Positions 1-8,224 of a DNA stretch of 64,000 nt are shown piece after piece. The notes below the pieces were generated by a model, which saw only the letters and a program-made list of their open reading frames with translations, ran no database searches and had not been told where the DNA came from. This DNA comes from Paracoccus yibinensis (GTDB lineage Bacteria; Pseudomonadota; Alphaproteobacteria; Rhodobacterales; Rhodobacteraceae): NCBI RefSeq assembly GCF_030846195.1, contig NZ_JAVCWH010000001.1, positions 310,001 through 374,000 of the forward strand, given 5' to 3'. The translations under genes and the position numbers were made by a program. Numbering within the stretch: the first letter of the stretch is position 1; each line of letters starts with the position of its first letter.

Positions 1-366
1 GAAACCCGCGCCGATCCAGAAACCCAGTTCGGACTGGTCGCCTTCCATCCGGGTCAGTGACACGACCCCCAGCAGCTCGGCCAGCTTGTTGGCCGATCCG
101 TCGATGGCCCAGACATCCTCGGTCCGCTGCGCCGACAAGGCGCGGGCGACAAAGGCTTCGGACGCGCCGGGCGGCAGCGGATGGGGAATGGCGCGCGTGC
201 CTTCGGCCACACGCTTGTCGGCGGTGTAATGGGCAATCATCCCCGCATCCGAAGGACGCAAGGGACGCAGGACGAACCGTTCCGTGGCAATGACGGGCTG
301 GTTCAGCGTGGCGTCCGATATCTTCAGGTCGTCCAAACGCGTCCCCTCCCGCATCGGTGCTGACAT
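1..366 (-). CDS. GNAT-family N-acetyltransferase (RimJ/RimL type), 3' end outside the window
   Basis: Only the N-terminal ~122 residues are present; the gene runs off the left edge. After a short leader the protein reads ATERFVLRPLRPSDAGMIAHY, the first strand and helix of RimJ/RimL-like acetyltransferases, and continues through LLGVVSLTRMEGDQSELGFW, the central beta hairpin that precedes the acetyl-CoA site. Two in-frame ATGs lie at 372 and 366. A GGAGGG Shine-Dalgarno sequence sits 9 bases before the 366 ATG but only 3 before the 372 ATG, so 366 is chosen. It lies downstream of rpmA on the same strand, behind a terminator-like hairpin. The acceptor substrate (ribosomal protein, tRNA or small molecule) cannot be told. 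Confidence 0.8.
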   Translation of the reverse strand, partial: MSAPMREGTRLDDLKISDATLNQPVIATERFVLRPLRPSDAGMIAHYTADKRVAEGTRAIPHPLPPGASEAFVARALSAQRTEDVWAIDGSANKLAELLGVVSLTRMEGDQSELGFWIGAGF

Positions 367-384
367 GACCATCTTCCCTCCCCG

Positions 385-420
385 GAAAACAGGCGGGGGA
401 CCGGCTTTCGCCGATCCCCC
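385..420 (-). terminator. Hairpin with GAAA tetraloop between rpmA and the acetyltransferase gene
   Basis: On the minus strand an 11-bp stem (arms 410-420 and 395-405, one G-U pair) closes a GAAA loop and is followed by GCCTG and then TTTT (385-388). This has the form of an intrinsic terminator or attenuator ending the rplU-rpmA transcript. It lies within 30 bases of the next gene's start, so some read-through into the acetyltransferase is likely. Confidence 0.6.
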
Positions 421-446
421 TGTAACAGTGAAATGTTAAGCTCGGG

Positions 447-719
447 TTACTCGGCGGCTTCAAGGGTCGCGGGGACCACCGAAATGAAGGTGCGGCCTTT
501 CAGGCCCTTCTTGAAGGTAATCTGGCCGTCGGTCAGGGCGAACAGGGTATGATCCTTGCCCATGCCGACATTGGTGCCAGCCCACCATTTCGTGCCGCGC
601 TGGCGCACGATGATGTTGCCCGCGACGGCTTCCTGGCCGCCATACAGCTTGACGCCCAGACGGCGGCCAGCCGAATCGCGACCGTTGCGGGACGAACCGC
701 CTGCTTTCTTGTGTGCCAT
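447..719 (-). CDS. rpmA: 50S ribosomal protein L27
   Basis: The protein has 90 residues, the normal L27 length. It begins [20 protein letters not shown], with the Gly/Arg-rich N-terminal extension that reaches the peptidyl-transferase centre, and continues with [20 protein letters not shown], the family signature. There is no N-terminal propeptide of the kind cleaved in Firmicutes. It is cotranscribed with rplU, 12 bases upstream, which is the conserved bacterial order. Confidence is very high. Confidence 0.98.
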   Translation of the reverse strand: MAHKKAGGSSRNGRDSAGRRLGVKLYGGQEAVAGNIIVRQRGTKWWAGTNVGMGKDHTLFALTDGQITFKKGLKGRTFISVVPATLEAAE

Positions 720-731
720 GGCTCAGTCTCC

Positions 732-1094
732 TTACGCGTTTTCTTTGGTGCGCGCGCCGACGGCGGTCTTCACGCCGGTCGATGCCGCGCCTTCGGCCAG
801 AACATCCGTCACGCGCAGCAGGGTCAGTTGCTGGCGATGCCCGCGCGTGCGCTGCGAGCTGTGCTTGCGGCGGCGCTTGACATAGGTGATGACCTTGTCG
901 GCCTTGATCTGGTCGATCACTTCGGCCTGCACGCAGGCGCCGTCCACAAGGGGCGCGCCCAGGGTCGTGCCGACCATCAGGATTTCGTTGAACTGGACCT
1001 TGTCGCCAGCCGCGGCATTCAGCTTTTCCACGCGCAGGACATCGCCCGCCTGCACCTTGTATTGCTTGCCGCCCGTCTTCAGAACCGCGAACAT
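732..1094 (-). CDS. rplU: 50S ribosomal protein L21
   Basis: This 120-residue protein starts MFAVLKTGGKQYKVQAGD, the L21 signature, and contains VKRRRKHSSQRTRGHRQQ, the C-terminal rRNA-binding segment. It is about 15-20 residues longer than the E. coli protein, with an Ala-rich tail after residue ~103. It is the first gene of the rplU-rpmA operon. A ~140-base leader carries a strong hairpin just downstream of a promoter-like element, so autoregulation or attenuation is possible. Confidence 0.97.
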   Translation of the reverse strand: MFAVLKTGGKQYKVQAGDVLRVEKLNAAAGDKVQFNEILMVGTTLGAPLVDGACVQAEVIDQIKADKVITYVKRRRKHSSQRTRGHRQQLTLLRVTDVLAEGAASTGVKTAVGARTKENA

Positions 1095-1206
1095 CGCTTC
1101 TTTTCCTTCGTTGCCGCGTCCTTCGGCCCCGGACCATACCGGCGTTCGGGTCGCCCCGCCTTCGGACAGCGCATCCCCCGCAAGGAGATGTCATTGAAAA
1201 TAACAC

Positions 1207-1234
1207 ACCGGCCAAGGGCAGTCGCCCGGCCGGT
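1207..1234 (-). promoter_or_regulatory. Leader hairpin with U-rich tail upstream of rplU
   Basis: A 7-bp perfect stem (arms 1207-1213 and 1228-1234) encloses a second 4-bp stem, 1216-1219 with 1224-1227, capped by a 4-base loop. On the minus strand it is followed at once by a T-rich run (GTGTTATTTTC). It lies near the predicted transcript start and ~110 bases before the L21 start codon, so it is a candidate attenuator or protein-binding leader. The function is inferred. Confidence 0.45.
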
Positions 1235-1241
1235 TGGCGGG

Positions 1242-1270
1242 GATATGGCGGATTTCCCCGTTCGAGTCAA
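1242..1270 (-). promoter_or_regulatory. Candidate sigma-70 promoter for rplU-rpmA
   Basis: On the minus strand TTGACT (1265-1270) is separated by exactly 17 bases from CATATC (1242-1247). The -35 matches consensus at 5 of 6 positions; the -10 is weak, as is usual in high-GC alphaproteobacteria. It is correctly oriented for rplU and leaves a leader of about 140 bases. Confidence 0.45.
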
Positions 1271-1357
1271 GCATCACACGGCGGCGAAATTTCCACGGCT
1301 GCATGGAACCTTGACCCATGGCAAGCTTTTGTCCGCAGCCACCGAGGAAAACCCATC

Positions 1358-2332
1358 ATGCAGAGCTTTACCTGCCCGGATTGCAACGCCCGCGTCTATT
1401 TCGAGAACCTGTTCTGCGCCTGCGGCGCCTCGCTCTATTACGAGCCCGAGGCACGGGCCATGTTGAACCAGGGGGAACCCTGCGCCAACCGCGACACCAT
1501 CCAGTGCAACTGGGTCGCCGCGCCGGGCGGGGCGCTTTGCCGGTCCTGCGCCATGTCGGATGTCGTCCCTGCGTTGAATGTCGGCGACAACCAGCAGCTT
1601 CTTGAAAGGGCCGAGCGGGCGAAACGATGGGTGCTGGCCAATCTGTCCAACTGGCAATGGTTCACCGATGCCGACCAGGGAATGCGGCCCCGCTTTCAGA
1701 TGCTGTCGGAAAACACCGGCGGCGGTCGTGCCGAACAGATCATGATGGGACACGACAACGGCGAGATCGTGATCAACGTGACCGAGGCGGATGAGCTGAT
1801 CCGCGTCCAGCGGCAGCAGCAGCTTGGCGAGCAATACAGGTCCATGGTCGGCCACTTCCGGCACGAACTGGCGCATTTCCTGTTTGATCGTCTGGCCGTC
1901 GCGCCAGGCTTCCTGGATGAATTCCGGCCCCTGTTCGGGGATGAGACCGCCGACTACGCCGCCGCCCTGCAAGAGCATTACGACAACCCCAAGGATCCGG
2001 GTGAGGATTACATCACCGCCTATGCCACGTCCCATCCGCATGAGAATTGGGCCGAAACCGTGGCGCACCTGTTGCACATGGTCGATTTCACCGACAGTTT
2101 CGTCAGCGCGGGACTGTTGATGAAGAATGTTCCCGACGGCTATCAACCCTATGCCGAAGCGGACGCCGACCGTCTGCTGAACATCGCGACCGAGGTCGCC
2201 ATCGCCATCAACGACATCAACCGCGCGCTGGACAATTCGGACCTGTATCCCTTCATCCTGACGCCGAAGATCCGAGAAAAGATCAAGTTCGCGCATGGCT
2301 GGATCAGCAACCATGCCGCGCGGGGCGCCTAG
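1358..2332 (+). CDS. Putative zinc-binding metallopeptidase with N-terminal zinc ribbon
   Basis: The protein has 324 residues. The N-terminus carries clustered CxxC pairs (FTCPDCNA and NLFCACG), and a second Cys set, with CANRD and LCRSC, follows at about residues 48-67, forming zinc ribbons. Near residue 170 the sequence GHFRHELAHFLFDRL contains an HELAH (HExxH) zinc-peptidase motif. Further on, HENWAETVAHLLH supplies a likely third ligand or catalytic Glu/His. This layout matches the 'putative zinc-binding metallopeptidase' family (Peptidase_Mx type). There is no signal peptide, so it is probably cytosolic. Substrates are unknown. It converges on uup, and the two stop codons share the four bases CTAG at 2329-2332. 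Confidence 0.85.
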   Translation: MQSFTCPDCNARVYFENLFCACGASLYYEPEARAMLNQGEPCANRDTIQCNWVAAPGGALCRSCAMSDVVPALNVGDNQQLLERAERAKRWVLANLSNWQWFTDADQGMRPRFQMLSENTGGGRAEQIMMGHDNGEIVINVTEADELIRVQRQQQLGEQYRSMVGHFRHELAHFLFDRLAVAPGFLDEFRPLFGDETADYAAALQEHYDNPKDPGEDYITAYATSHPHENWAETVAHLLHMVDFTDSFVSAGLLMKNVPDGYQPYAEADADRLLNIATEVAIAINDINRALDNSDLYPFILTPKIREKIKFAHGWISNHAARGA

Positions 2333-4137
2333 GCTGAGGCCTTCTCCTCTAGCGCCAGCCATTCGTCCTCGGCCTCGGACAAGGCCTGCTGCCGTTCGGC
2401 CAGGGCCTCGGTCGCCTTCTGGAACTTGGCCGGGGCGGTCGTGAACAGGTCGGGCTGGGCCAGGAACTCGGACAGCTTGGCGATCTCGGCCTCAAGACGC
2501 TCGATCACGGCGGGCAGCGCGTCAAGGCGGTGTCGCTCGGTGAAGGACAGGCCGGATTTGGCGGCCTTAGGTCTGTCCGGCGCAGTCTCGGCCTTTCTGG
2601 GGGCACTTTCCAAGACAACCGGCGCCTCCTCACCGCGTTGCGCGCGGTAGTCGGACCAGCCGCCCGCATAGACAGTCGCGCGGCCATCGCCCTCCATCGC
2701 CACGGTGGTATCGGCCACGCGGTCGATGAAATCGCGGTCATGGCTGACCAGCAGCACGGTGCCGTCGTAGTCGCCCAGCAGATCCTGCAGCAGATCCAGC
2801 GTTTCCACGTCCAGGTCGTTGGTCGGTTCGTCCAGCACCAGCATGTTCGAAGGACGCGCCATCAGCCGCGCCAGCAACAGCCGCGCCTTTTCGCCACCCG
2901 ACAGGCTGCGAATGGGCGCGCGGGCCTGGGCGTCGTCGAACAGGAAATCCTTGAGATAGGCCACCACATGCCGCGGCTGGCCGCGCACCATCACCTGGTC
3001 GGCCCGGCCGGAAACGCGCATGTCGGGGTCGCCGGTCAGCGACTCCCACAAGGTCTGGTCCGGGTTCAGCGCCGAGCGGGTCTGGTCGAAGACCGCCAGT
3101 TCCAGGTTGGTGCCCAGCGTGACCGTGCCTGCGTCGGGCGCGATCTCTCGGGTCAGCATCTTGATCAGCGTGGTCTTACCCGCACCGTTCGGGCCGACAA
3201 AGGCCACCCTGTCGCCCCGGTTCACCAGCAGGTCGAAGGGCCGCAGGATCGTGCGGTCGCCGAAGGATTTGGCGATGCCCTTGGCCTCGATCACCTTCTT
3301 GCCCGATTGCGGCCCCGAATCCAAAGCCATGGCCGCCGTTCCCTGCCGGCGGATCTGGGCGCTGCGTTCGGCCCGCAATGCCGCCAGCGCGCGGACGCGG
3401 CCCTGGTTGCGCTTGCGACGTGCGCTGATGCCCTCGACCGCCCAGCGGGCCTCGGCCTTGATCTTGCGGTCCAGCTTGTGGCGGGCGTCATCCTCGGCCG
3501 CCCAGACGGATTCGCGCCAGTCCTCGAAACCCTCGAAGCCCTTCTCCTGACGGCGAACATCGCCCCGGTCGATCCACAGGGTGGCACGGGTCAGGCGGCG
3601 CAGGAAGGCGCGGTCATGGCTGATGATGACATAGGCCGCGCGGGTCTGGGACAGGTGATCCTCCAGCCAGCCGATCGCCTGGATGTCCAGGTGGTTGGTC
3701 GGCTCGTCCAGCAGCATCAGTTCCGGCGCCTGCGCCAGAAGGCGCGCCAAGGCGGCGCGGCGGCGTTCCCCGCCGGATGCCGTCTCGACCGGACGAGCGG
3801 GATCGAACTTCAATCCCTCCGCAGCCATCTCGACACGATAGGACTCCGCCTCAGGCAGGCCCGATGCGGCGAATTCGCCCAGCGTCGCGAAGCCCGACAG
3901 GTCGGGGTCCTGTTCCATATAGCCGGTGGTCACCCCGGCACCTGCCACGACCTCGCCCCGGTCAGGTTCGACCAGGCCCGCCATGACCTTCATCAGCGTC
4001 GATTTCCCCGATCCGTTGCGCCCCACCAGGGCAACCCGGTCGCCAGGCTGGATGGTCAGGGACAATCCATCGAAAACGGGATTTCCGCCAAAGGTCAGCG
4101 AAATGTCGGACAGTTGAAGAAGCGGTGCGCGTGCCAT
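2329..4137 (-). CDS. uup: ABC-F family ATPase, Uup type
   Basis: This 602-residue protein has two ABC ATPase domains and no membrane segments. Domain 1 has Walker A GRNGSGKST and signature/Walker B SGGERRRAAL...LMLLDEPTNHLD. Domain 2 has GPNGAGKTT and SGGEKARLLL...MLVLDEPTNDLD. The C-terminal ~80 residues form the Glu/Ala-rich coiled coil typical of Uup, a DNA- and ribosome-associated ABC-F factor linked to transposon excision and translation. The ATG at 4137 is used because upstream in-frame sequence has no family similarity. It is transcribed convergently with the metallopeptidase and divergently from the nucleoside hydrolase. Confidence 0.93.
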   Translation of the reverse strand: MARAPLLQLSDISLTFGGNPVFDGLSLTIQPGDRVALVGRNGSGKSTLMKVMAGLVEPDRGEVVAGAGVTTGYMEQDPDLSGFATLGEFAASGLPEAESYRVEMAAEGLKFDPARPVETASGGERRRAALARLLAQAPELMLLDEPTNHLDIQAIGWLEDHLSQTRAAYVIISHDRAFLRRLTRATLWIDRGDVRRQEKGFEGFEDWRESVWAAEDDARHKLDRKIKAEARWAVEGISARRKRNQGRVRALAALRAERSAQIRRQGTAAMALDSGPQSGKKVIEAKGIAKSFGDRTILRPFDLLVNRGDRVAFVGPNGAGKTTLIKMLTREIAPDAGTVTLGTNLELAVFDQTRSALNPDQTLWESLTGDPDMRVSGRADQVMVRGQPRHVVAYLKDFLFDDAQARAPIRSLSGGEKARLLLARLMARPSNMLVLDEPTNDLDVETLDLLQDLLGDYDGTVLLVSHDRDFIDRVADTTVAMEGDGRATVYAGGWSDYRAQRGEEAPVVLESAPRKAETAPDRPKAAKSGLSFTERHRLDALPAVIERLEAEIAKLSEFLAQPDLFTTAPAKFQKATEALAERQQALSEAEDEWLALEEKASA

Positions 4138-4247
4138 GGTGCGGCCCCTATCGCGGGGCAGGCGGAGGGTCAATGGATCCCTGCCCAAGGGGGCTTGCAC
4201 CGCCGGACATTCCCTTTCACAACGGCGCGACGCCGCAGGAGGTTCGC

Positions 4248-5186
4248 ATGGCCCGCAAGATCATCATCGACACGGACCCGGGTCAGGACGACGCGGTGGC
4301 GATCCTGCTGGCCCTTGCCAGCCCCGAACTGCACGTGCTGGGCCTGACAGCCGTCGCGGGCAACGTGCCGCTGGCGCTGACCGAACTGAATGCCCGCAAG
4401 ATCCTGGAACTGGCAGGCCGGACCGAGATCCCGGTCTTCGCAGGCTGCGACCGACCCCTGGTCCGCCCCTTAATCACGGCGGAACATGTCCACGGCAAGT
4501 CGGGCCTTGATGGTATCGAACTGCCTGCGCCCTCGGTCGCCTTGCGGCCGGGGCACGGGGTCGATTTCATCATCGACATGCTGCGCCGCGAACCCGCCGG
4601 AACGGTGACGCTGGTCCCCATCGGTCCCCTGACCAACATCGCCCAGGCCTTCCGGCAGGCCCCCGACATCGTCGGCCGCATCCAGGAAATCGTCCTCATG
4701 GGCGGCGCCTATTTCGAGGTCGGCAACATCACCCCTGCCGCCGAATTCAACATCTTCGTTGACCCCGAAGCCGCAGCCGAGGTCTTTGCGGCAGGCGCCC
4801 CGCTGGTGGTGATGCCCCTGGACGTGACGCACGAGGCGCTGACGTCGCGTGACTGGATCGAACGGATGCGCGCCCTGCCGGGCCGCTGCGGCCGCGCCAT
4901 CGCAAGCTGGACGGATTTCTTCGAACGTTTCGACAAGGGAAAATACGGAAGCGAAGGCGCCCCCCTGCACGATCCCTGCACGATCGCCTGGCTGCTGCGA
5001 CCCGATCTGTTCACCGGGCGTCACATCAATGTCGAAATCGAAACGGCGGGCCGGTTCACGACCGGAATGACGGTTGCGGACTGGTGGCACGTGACAGACC
5101 GACCGGCGAATGCCAACTTCATCCGGCATGTGGACCGCGACAGGCTGTTCACGCTGTTCACCGATCGTCTGGCGCGCCTTCCCTAG
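4248..5186 (+). CDS. Inosine-uridine preferring nucleoside hydrolase family protein
   Basis: The 312-residue protein opens with ARKIIIDTDPGQDDAVA, the Asp-rich calcium/ribose-binding motif of nucleoside N-ribohydrolases. It also has the family segment NITPAAEFNIFVDPEAA, which contacts ribose, and a central GPLTNIA. It should hydrolyse the N-glycosidic bond of ribonucleosides for purine/pyrimidine salvage in the cytosol; base specificity (RihA/B/C-like) is not readable. AGGAGG lies 5 bases before the ATG at 4248. Its 3' end overlaps the convergent ompH gene by 29 bp. Confidence 0.93.
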   Translation: MARKIIIDTDPGQDDAVAILLALASPELHVLGLTAVAGNVPLALTELNARKILELAGRTEIPVFAGCDRPLVRPLITAEHVHGKSGLDGIELPAPSVALRPGHGVDFIIDMLRREPAGTVTLVPIGPLTNIAQAFRQAPDIVGRIQEIVLMGGAYFEVGNITPAAEFNIFVDPEAAAEVFAAGAPLVVMPLDVTHEALTSRDWIERMRALPGRCGRAIASWTDFFERFDKGKYGSEGAPLHDPCTIAWLLRPDLFTGRHINVEIETAGRFTTGMTVADWWHVTDRPANANFIRHVDRDRLFTLFTDRLARLP

Positions 5187-5820
5187 GCTGCTTCCCGTCC
5201 AGAACCGGCAGGGGAACGGTGCCCGACCCGTCACCCAGTTCCGCGTTCAGGCGCTGGACCAGATCCTGCGTCATGTCGATGGCATCCATGGACACGAAGA
5301 CCGTGCGGCGGTCCAGAACCGCCACCGCATTGCGTTCCTGCATCATCTCGCCCATCAGCGGCAGCGCGGCGCGATAGAAGGCGGCGCGGTCGGCCTCGGC
5401 CCAGGCGTTCAGATCCTGGACGACCTGCGCGCGCTGACGACGCACTTCGGTTGCGCGGGTGTCGAAGGCCTCGGCCCGCCTGCGGAACTCGGCCGGGTCC
5501 AGGGTGCCGCGCTGTTCGGTCAGGGTCGCTTCCTCGGCCGAAAGCTGGGCTGCAAGCCGCTGGTTCTCGGTTTCGATCTTGCTGCCTTCCTGTTCCAGCA
5601 CGCGCTGCGTCCGGTTGCCCCAATCGGATGCCGCGAAAAGGACGTCCTGATCGACGGTCAGGATCGGCGCCGTCAGGGGTTTGGCATTGGCGGGCGTCTG
5701 GATCGTGCGAGAGGGCAGTTCGGGCGCGGCCGGCTGCTCCTGCTCGGGGGTTTGCTGGCCGGCGGCGGCGCCCGGCAGGGCAAGCAGCGCGCACAGCCCG
5801 ATCCATTTGGCGATCCGCAT
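5158..5820 (-). CDS. OmpH/Skp-family periplasmic chaperone
   Basis: The protein has 220 residues, with a signal peptide (MRIAKWIGLCALLALPGAAAG, cleaved near GAAAGQQ) followed by a Pro/Glu linker. The body is a long alpha-helical region rich in Glu, Gln and Arg (AAQLSAEEATLTEQ and similar), the coiled-coil tentacle of Skp trimers, and ends near DLVQRLN. It should hold unfolded outer-membrane proteins on their way to BamA. Its start shares one base with the bamA stop (TGATG), so it is probably coupled to bamA. The 3' end overlaps the nucleoside hydrolase gene. Confidence 0.88.
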   Translation of the reverse strand: MRIAKWIGLCALLALPGAAAGQQTPEQEQPAAPELPSRTIQTPANAKPLTAPILTVDQDVLFAASDWGNRTQRVLEQEGSKIETENQRLAAQLSAEEATLTEQRGTLDPAEFRRRAEAFDTRATEVRRQRAQVVQDLNAWAEADRAAFYRAALPLMGEMMQERNAVAVLDRRTVFVSMDAIDMTQDLVQRLNAELGDGSGTVPLPVLDGKQPREGAPDDR

Positions 5821-8120
5821 CAGAACCGGGTCGAGATGGTCAGATCGAAGTTCTGCTCCTCGTCATAGTCTTCCTTCTTGACCGCCTTCGAGAAGTTGAA
5901 GCGCAGCGGCCCGATGGGCGTGGTCCAGAAGATCGACGCACCGACCGATGCGCGGACATACATGGAATCATCGACCTCGGCGCCTCCGGTTCCGATGGTG
6001 TTGTCCAGCCCCCAGATCGACCCGACATCCGCGAACAGGCCGCCCGTAATGCCGTATTCCTCGGGCAGGCCGACGGGGAACTGCGCCTCGGTGCGAACCA
6101 CCCAGAAATAGTTGCCCCCCAGGCCGTCCTCGTTCTCGGCCACCAGGTCCCGCGGACCGATGCCGTTGGGTTCGAACCCGCGGATGCGCGTGCCGCCACG
6201 ATAGCGGTCGAGGATCCAGGTGGAATAATCGTCATAGGAATGGATGGCGCCCGCCTCGAACTCGGCACGAAGGGTCACCTCCTCGCGCCAGGCATTGCTT
6301 TCCACCCCGGCCAGGCCGCTGGTCGTCACGCTTTTCGTGTCGCCGCCAAGCCCCGCGAAATCCTGAGAGAAGCGCAGCTTGTAGCTGGTCAGCGGGTCCA
6401 GCCCGGTGATGCGCGTGTCCCACAGATAGCTGTAGCCCAGGGCCGAGGTGACGCGCTGCCCTTCCTCTGCCTGGAGCAGTTCCGAACTGTCGTCCTCGAC
6501 CCCGCCCAGGGTTTCCTTGGACAGGCGATAGCGCAGTTCCAGACGCCCGTTCTGGGAAATCGGAAACTCGATCGAGGGCCGGACGCCGACCGATCGGGTG
6601 TTATAGTCCGAATTGAGGCCTTCGGTGACGTTGTAATAGGTGTTGAAGCCGAAGCGCAGGTCGCGGCCCAGGAAATAGGGCTCGATGAAGGTAAAGGACG
6701 ACTGCTGGTCGCCATCGGCGGTCGAGATCGACAGCCCGACCGTCTGGCCACGCCCCAGGAAGTTGTTTTCCTGCAAGGATGCGTTCAAGCCCACGCCCGA
6801 AGCCACGCCATAGGAGGCCCCGAAGGACAACGACCCGGTCGGCTGTTCTTCCACGTTCACATCGACGATGACCTGTTCGTCGCTGCTGCCTGGGCGGCTT
6901 TCGACCTGGGCATCGCTGAAATAGCCAAGCGCGCGGATGCGTTCGGCGGCGTTGCGGATTTCGCGCGGGTTGAAAGGGTCACCCTCGACCGTGTTGAACT
7001 GGCGGCGGATCACCTGGTCCAGCGTGGTCGTGTTGCCCTCGATGTCGATGCGTTCCACGAAGACGCGCGGGCCGCGCGTGATGGCGAAGGTCAGGTCCAG
7101 CGTCTGGCTCTGGGGGTTGCGCGTCACGCGGGGTTCGATATTGACGAAGTTCAGCCCCTGCTGCAGCGCGATCGTTTCCATCCGGCGGATGGTGTTGTCG
7201 ATGGCGGCGGGGTTATACACGTCGCCCCGGTCCACCCGGTTCTGAGCGGCAAAGGGGGCTGCATCCACGCCGGGGATCTCGGACACGGTGTTCACCTGCG
7301 CGAAACGATAGCGCGGGCCTTCCTGGATGTTGAAGGTGATGTAGAAGGCATCGCGTTCGCGTGCCAGTTCGGGGGCCACCGCCTGCACCCGGAAATCGGC
7401 ATAACCGCGCGACCGATAGAAATCGGTCAGCAACTGTTCGTCCAGTTGCAGCCGTTCGGGCGCAAAGGTGTCGCGGCGGATGAAGGTGCGCAGGATGCCC
7501 GCCTGCTTGGTGTCCAGGACGTTGCGCAAGCGGCGGTCGCTGAAGGCGCGGTTGCCGGTAAAGCCGATACGCTCGATTTCCGTCACGTTGCCTTCGCGGA
7601 CCTCGAAGACCAGATCGACGCGGTTGTCGCTGCGGCGGATGATGCGCGGATCGACGCGGGCGGCCAGGCGCCCCTGCGCGGCATAGGCCTGGGCAATGTT
7701 GTTGGCGTCCTGAATGGCCTGGCTGGGCTGATAGACCCGCCGCGACTGGCTTTGCACGACCTCGGCCAGCTGCTCGTCGTTGATGCGGCGGTTGCCCTCG
7801 AAGCTGATCTGGTTGATCGTCGGGTATTCGCTGACGCGGATCACCAGGACATTGCCCTGGGGCACGATCTCGACCGTCTCGAACAGGCCCGAGTTCTGCA
7901 GACGTTGCAGTGCGTCGTTCAACTCGCCCGCCGACACATCCTGGCCGCGCGCGATATTGGCATAGGACAGGACGGTGACCGGTTCGACCCGCTGCGCGCC
8001 CTCGATGCGCACGTCGTTGAACACATAGGCCGAAGCCGCCGCGGGGATCAGTGCCGCCGGGGCCGCAATCGTCAAGGCCGTCACCAGGGCGACCGCGCCC
8101 CTGCCCAGTTTCCGTGTCAT
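5820..8120 (-). CDS. bamA: Outer membrane protein assembly factor BamA
   Basis: This 766-residue protein is of normal BamA length. A signal peptide (to about ASAYVFN) is followed by five POTRA repeats, starting with VFNDVRIEGAQRVEP, then a 16-strand barrel ending in DLTISTRF, whose terminal Phe is the usual outer-membrane signal. The L6 loop motif is present as GGTRIRGFE (VRGF type). BamA inserts beta-barrel proteins into the outer membrane. The gene order rseP-bamA-ompH is the classic alphaproteobacterial arrangement; lpxD/fabZ, often next, is absent here. Confidence 0.97.
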   Translation of the reverse strand: MTRKLGRGAVALVTALTIAAPAALIPAAASAYVFNDVRIEGAQRVEPVTVLSYANIARGQDVSAGELNDALQRLQNSGLFETVEIVPQGNVLVIRVSEYPTINQISFEGNRRINDEQLAEVVQSQSRRVYQPSQAIQDANNIAQAYAAQGRLAARVDPRIIRRSDNRVDLVFEVREGNVTEIERIGFTGNRAFSDRRLRNVLDTKQAGILRTFIRRDTFAPERLQLDEQLLTDFYRSRGYADFRVQAVAPELARERDAFYITFNIQEGPRYRFAQVNTVSEIPGVDAAPFAAQNRVDRGDVYNPAAIDNTIRRMETIALQQGLNFVNIEPRVTRNPQSQTLDLTFAITRGPRVFVERIDIEGNTTTLDQVIRRQFNTVEGDPFNPREIRNAAERIRALGYFSDAQVESRPGSSDEQVIVDVNVEEQPTGSLSFGASYGVASGVGLNASLQENNFLGRGQTVGLSISTADGDQQSSFTFIEPYFLGRDLRFGFNTYYNVTEGLNSDYNTRSVGVRPSIEFPISQNGRLELRYRLSKETLGGVEDDSSELLQAEEGQRVTSALGYSYLWDTRITGLDPLTSYKLRFSQDFAGLGGDTKSVTTSGLAGVESNAWREEVTLRAEFEAGAIHSYDDYSTWILDRYRGGTRIRGFEPNGIGPRDLVAENEDGLGGNYFWVVRTEAQFPVGLPEEYGITGGLFADVGSIWGLDNTIGTGGAEVDDSMYVRASVGASIFWTTPIGPLRFNFSKAVKKEDYDEEQNFDLTISTRF

Positions 8121-8152
8121 TGCTGTCCCTCTTGTCGTCAGCCTGCAACGGC

Positions 8153-8181
8153 ACCCTTTTCGGCGCCTTCTTTTGTGTCAA
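8153..8181 (-). promoter_or_regulatory. Possible promoter upstream of bamA
   Basis: The 104-bp gap between rseP and bamA contains a perfect TTGACA on the minus strand (8176-8181). The -10 position 17 bases on (AAGGGT, 8153-8158) is poor. It could serve bamA-ompH separately from the upstream operon. Weak evidence. Confidence 0.25.
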
Positions 8182-8224
8182 GCTTGTGCATCAATCCGCC
8201 TGCCCTGTCAAAACGCATCGCGCG

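Noticed and set aside
2530..4347. A 605-codon plus-strand frame opposite uup
   Set aside because: No recognisable domain, and it lies fully antisense to both ABC domains of Uup.
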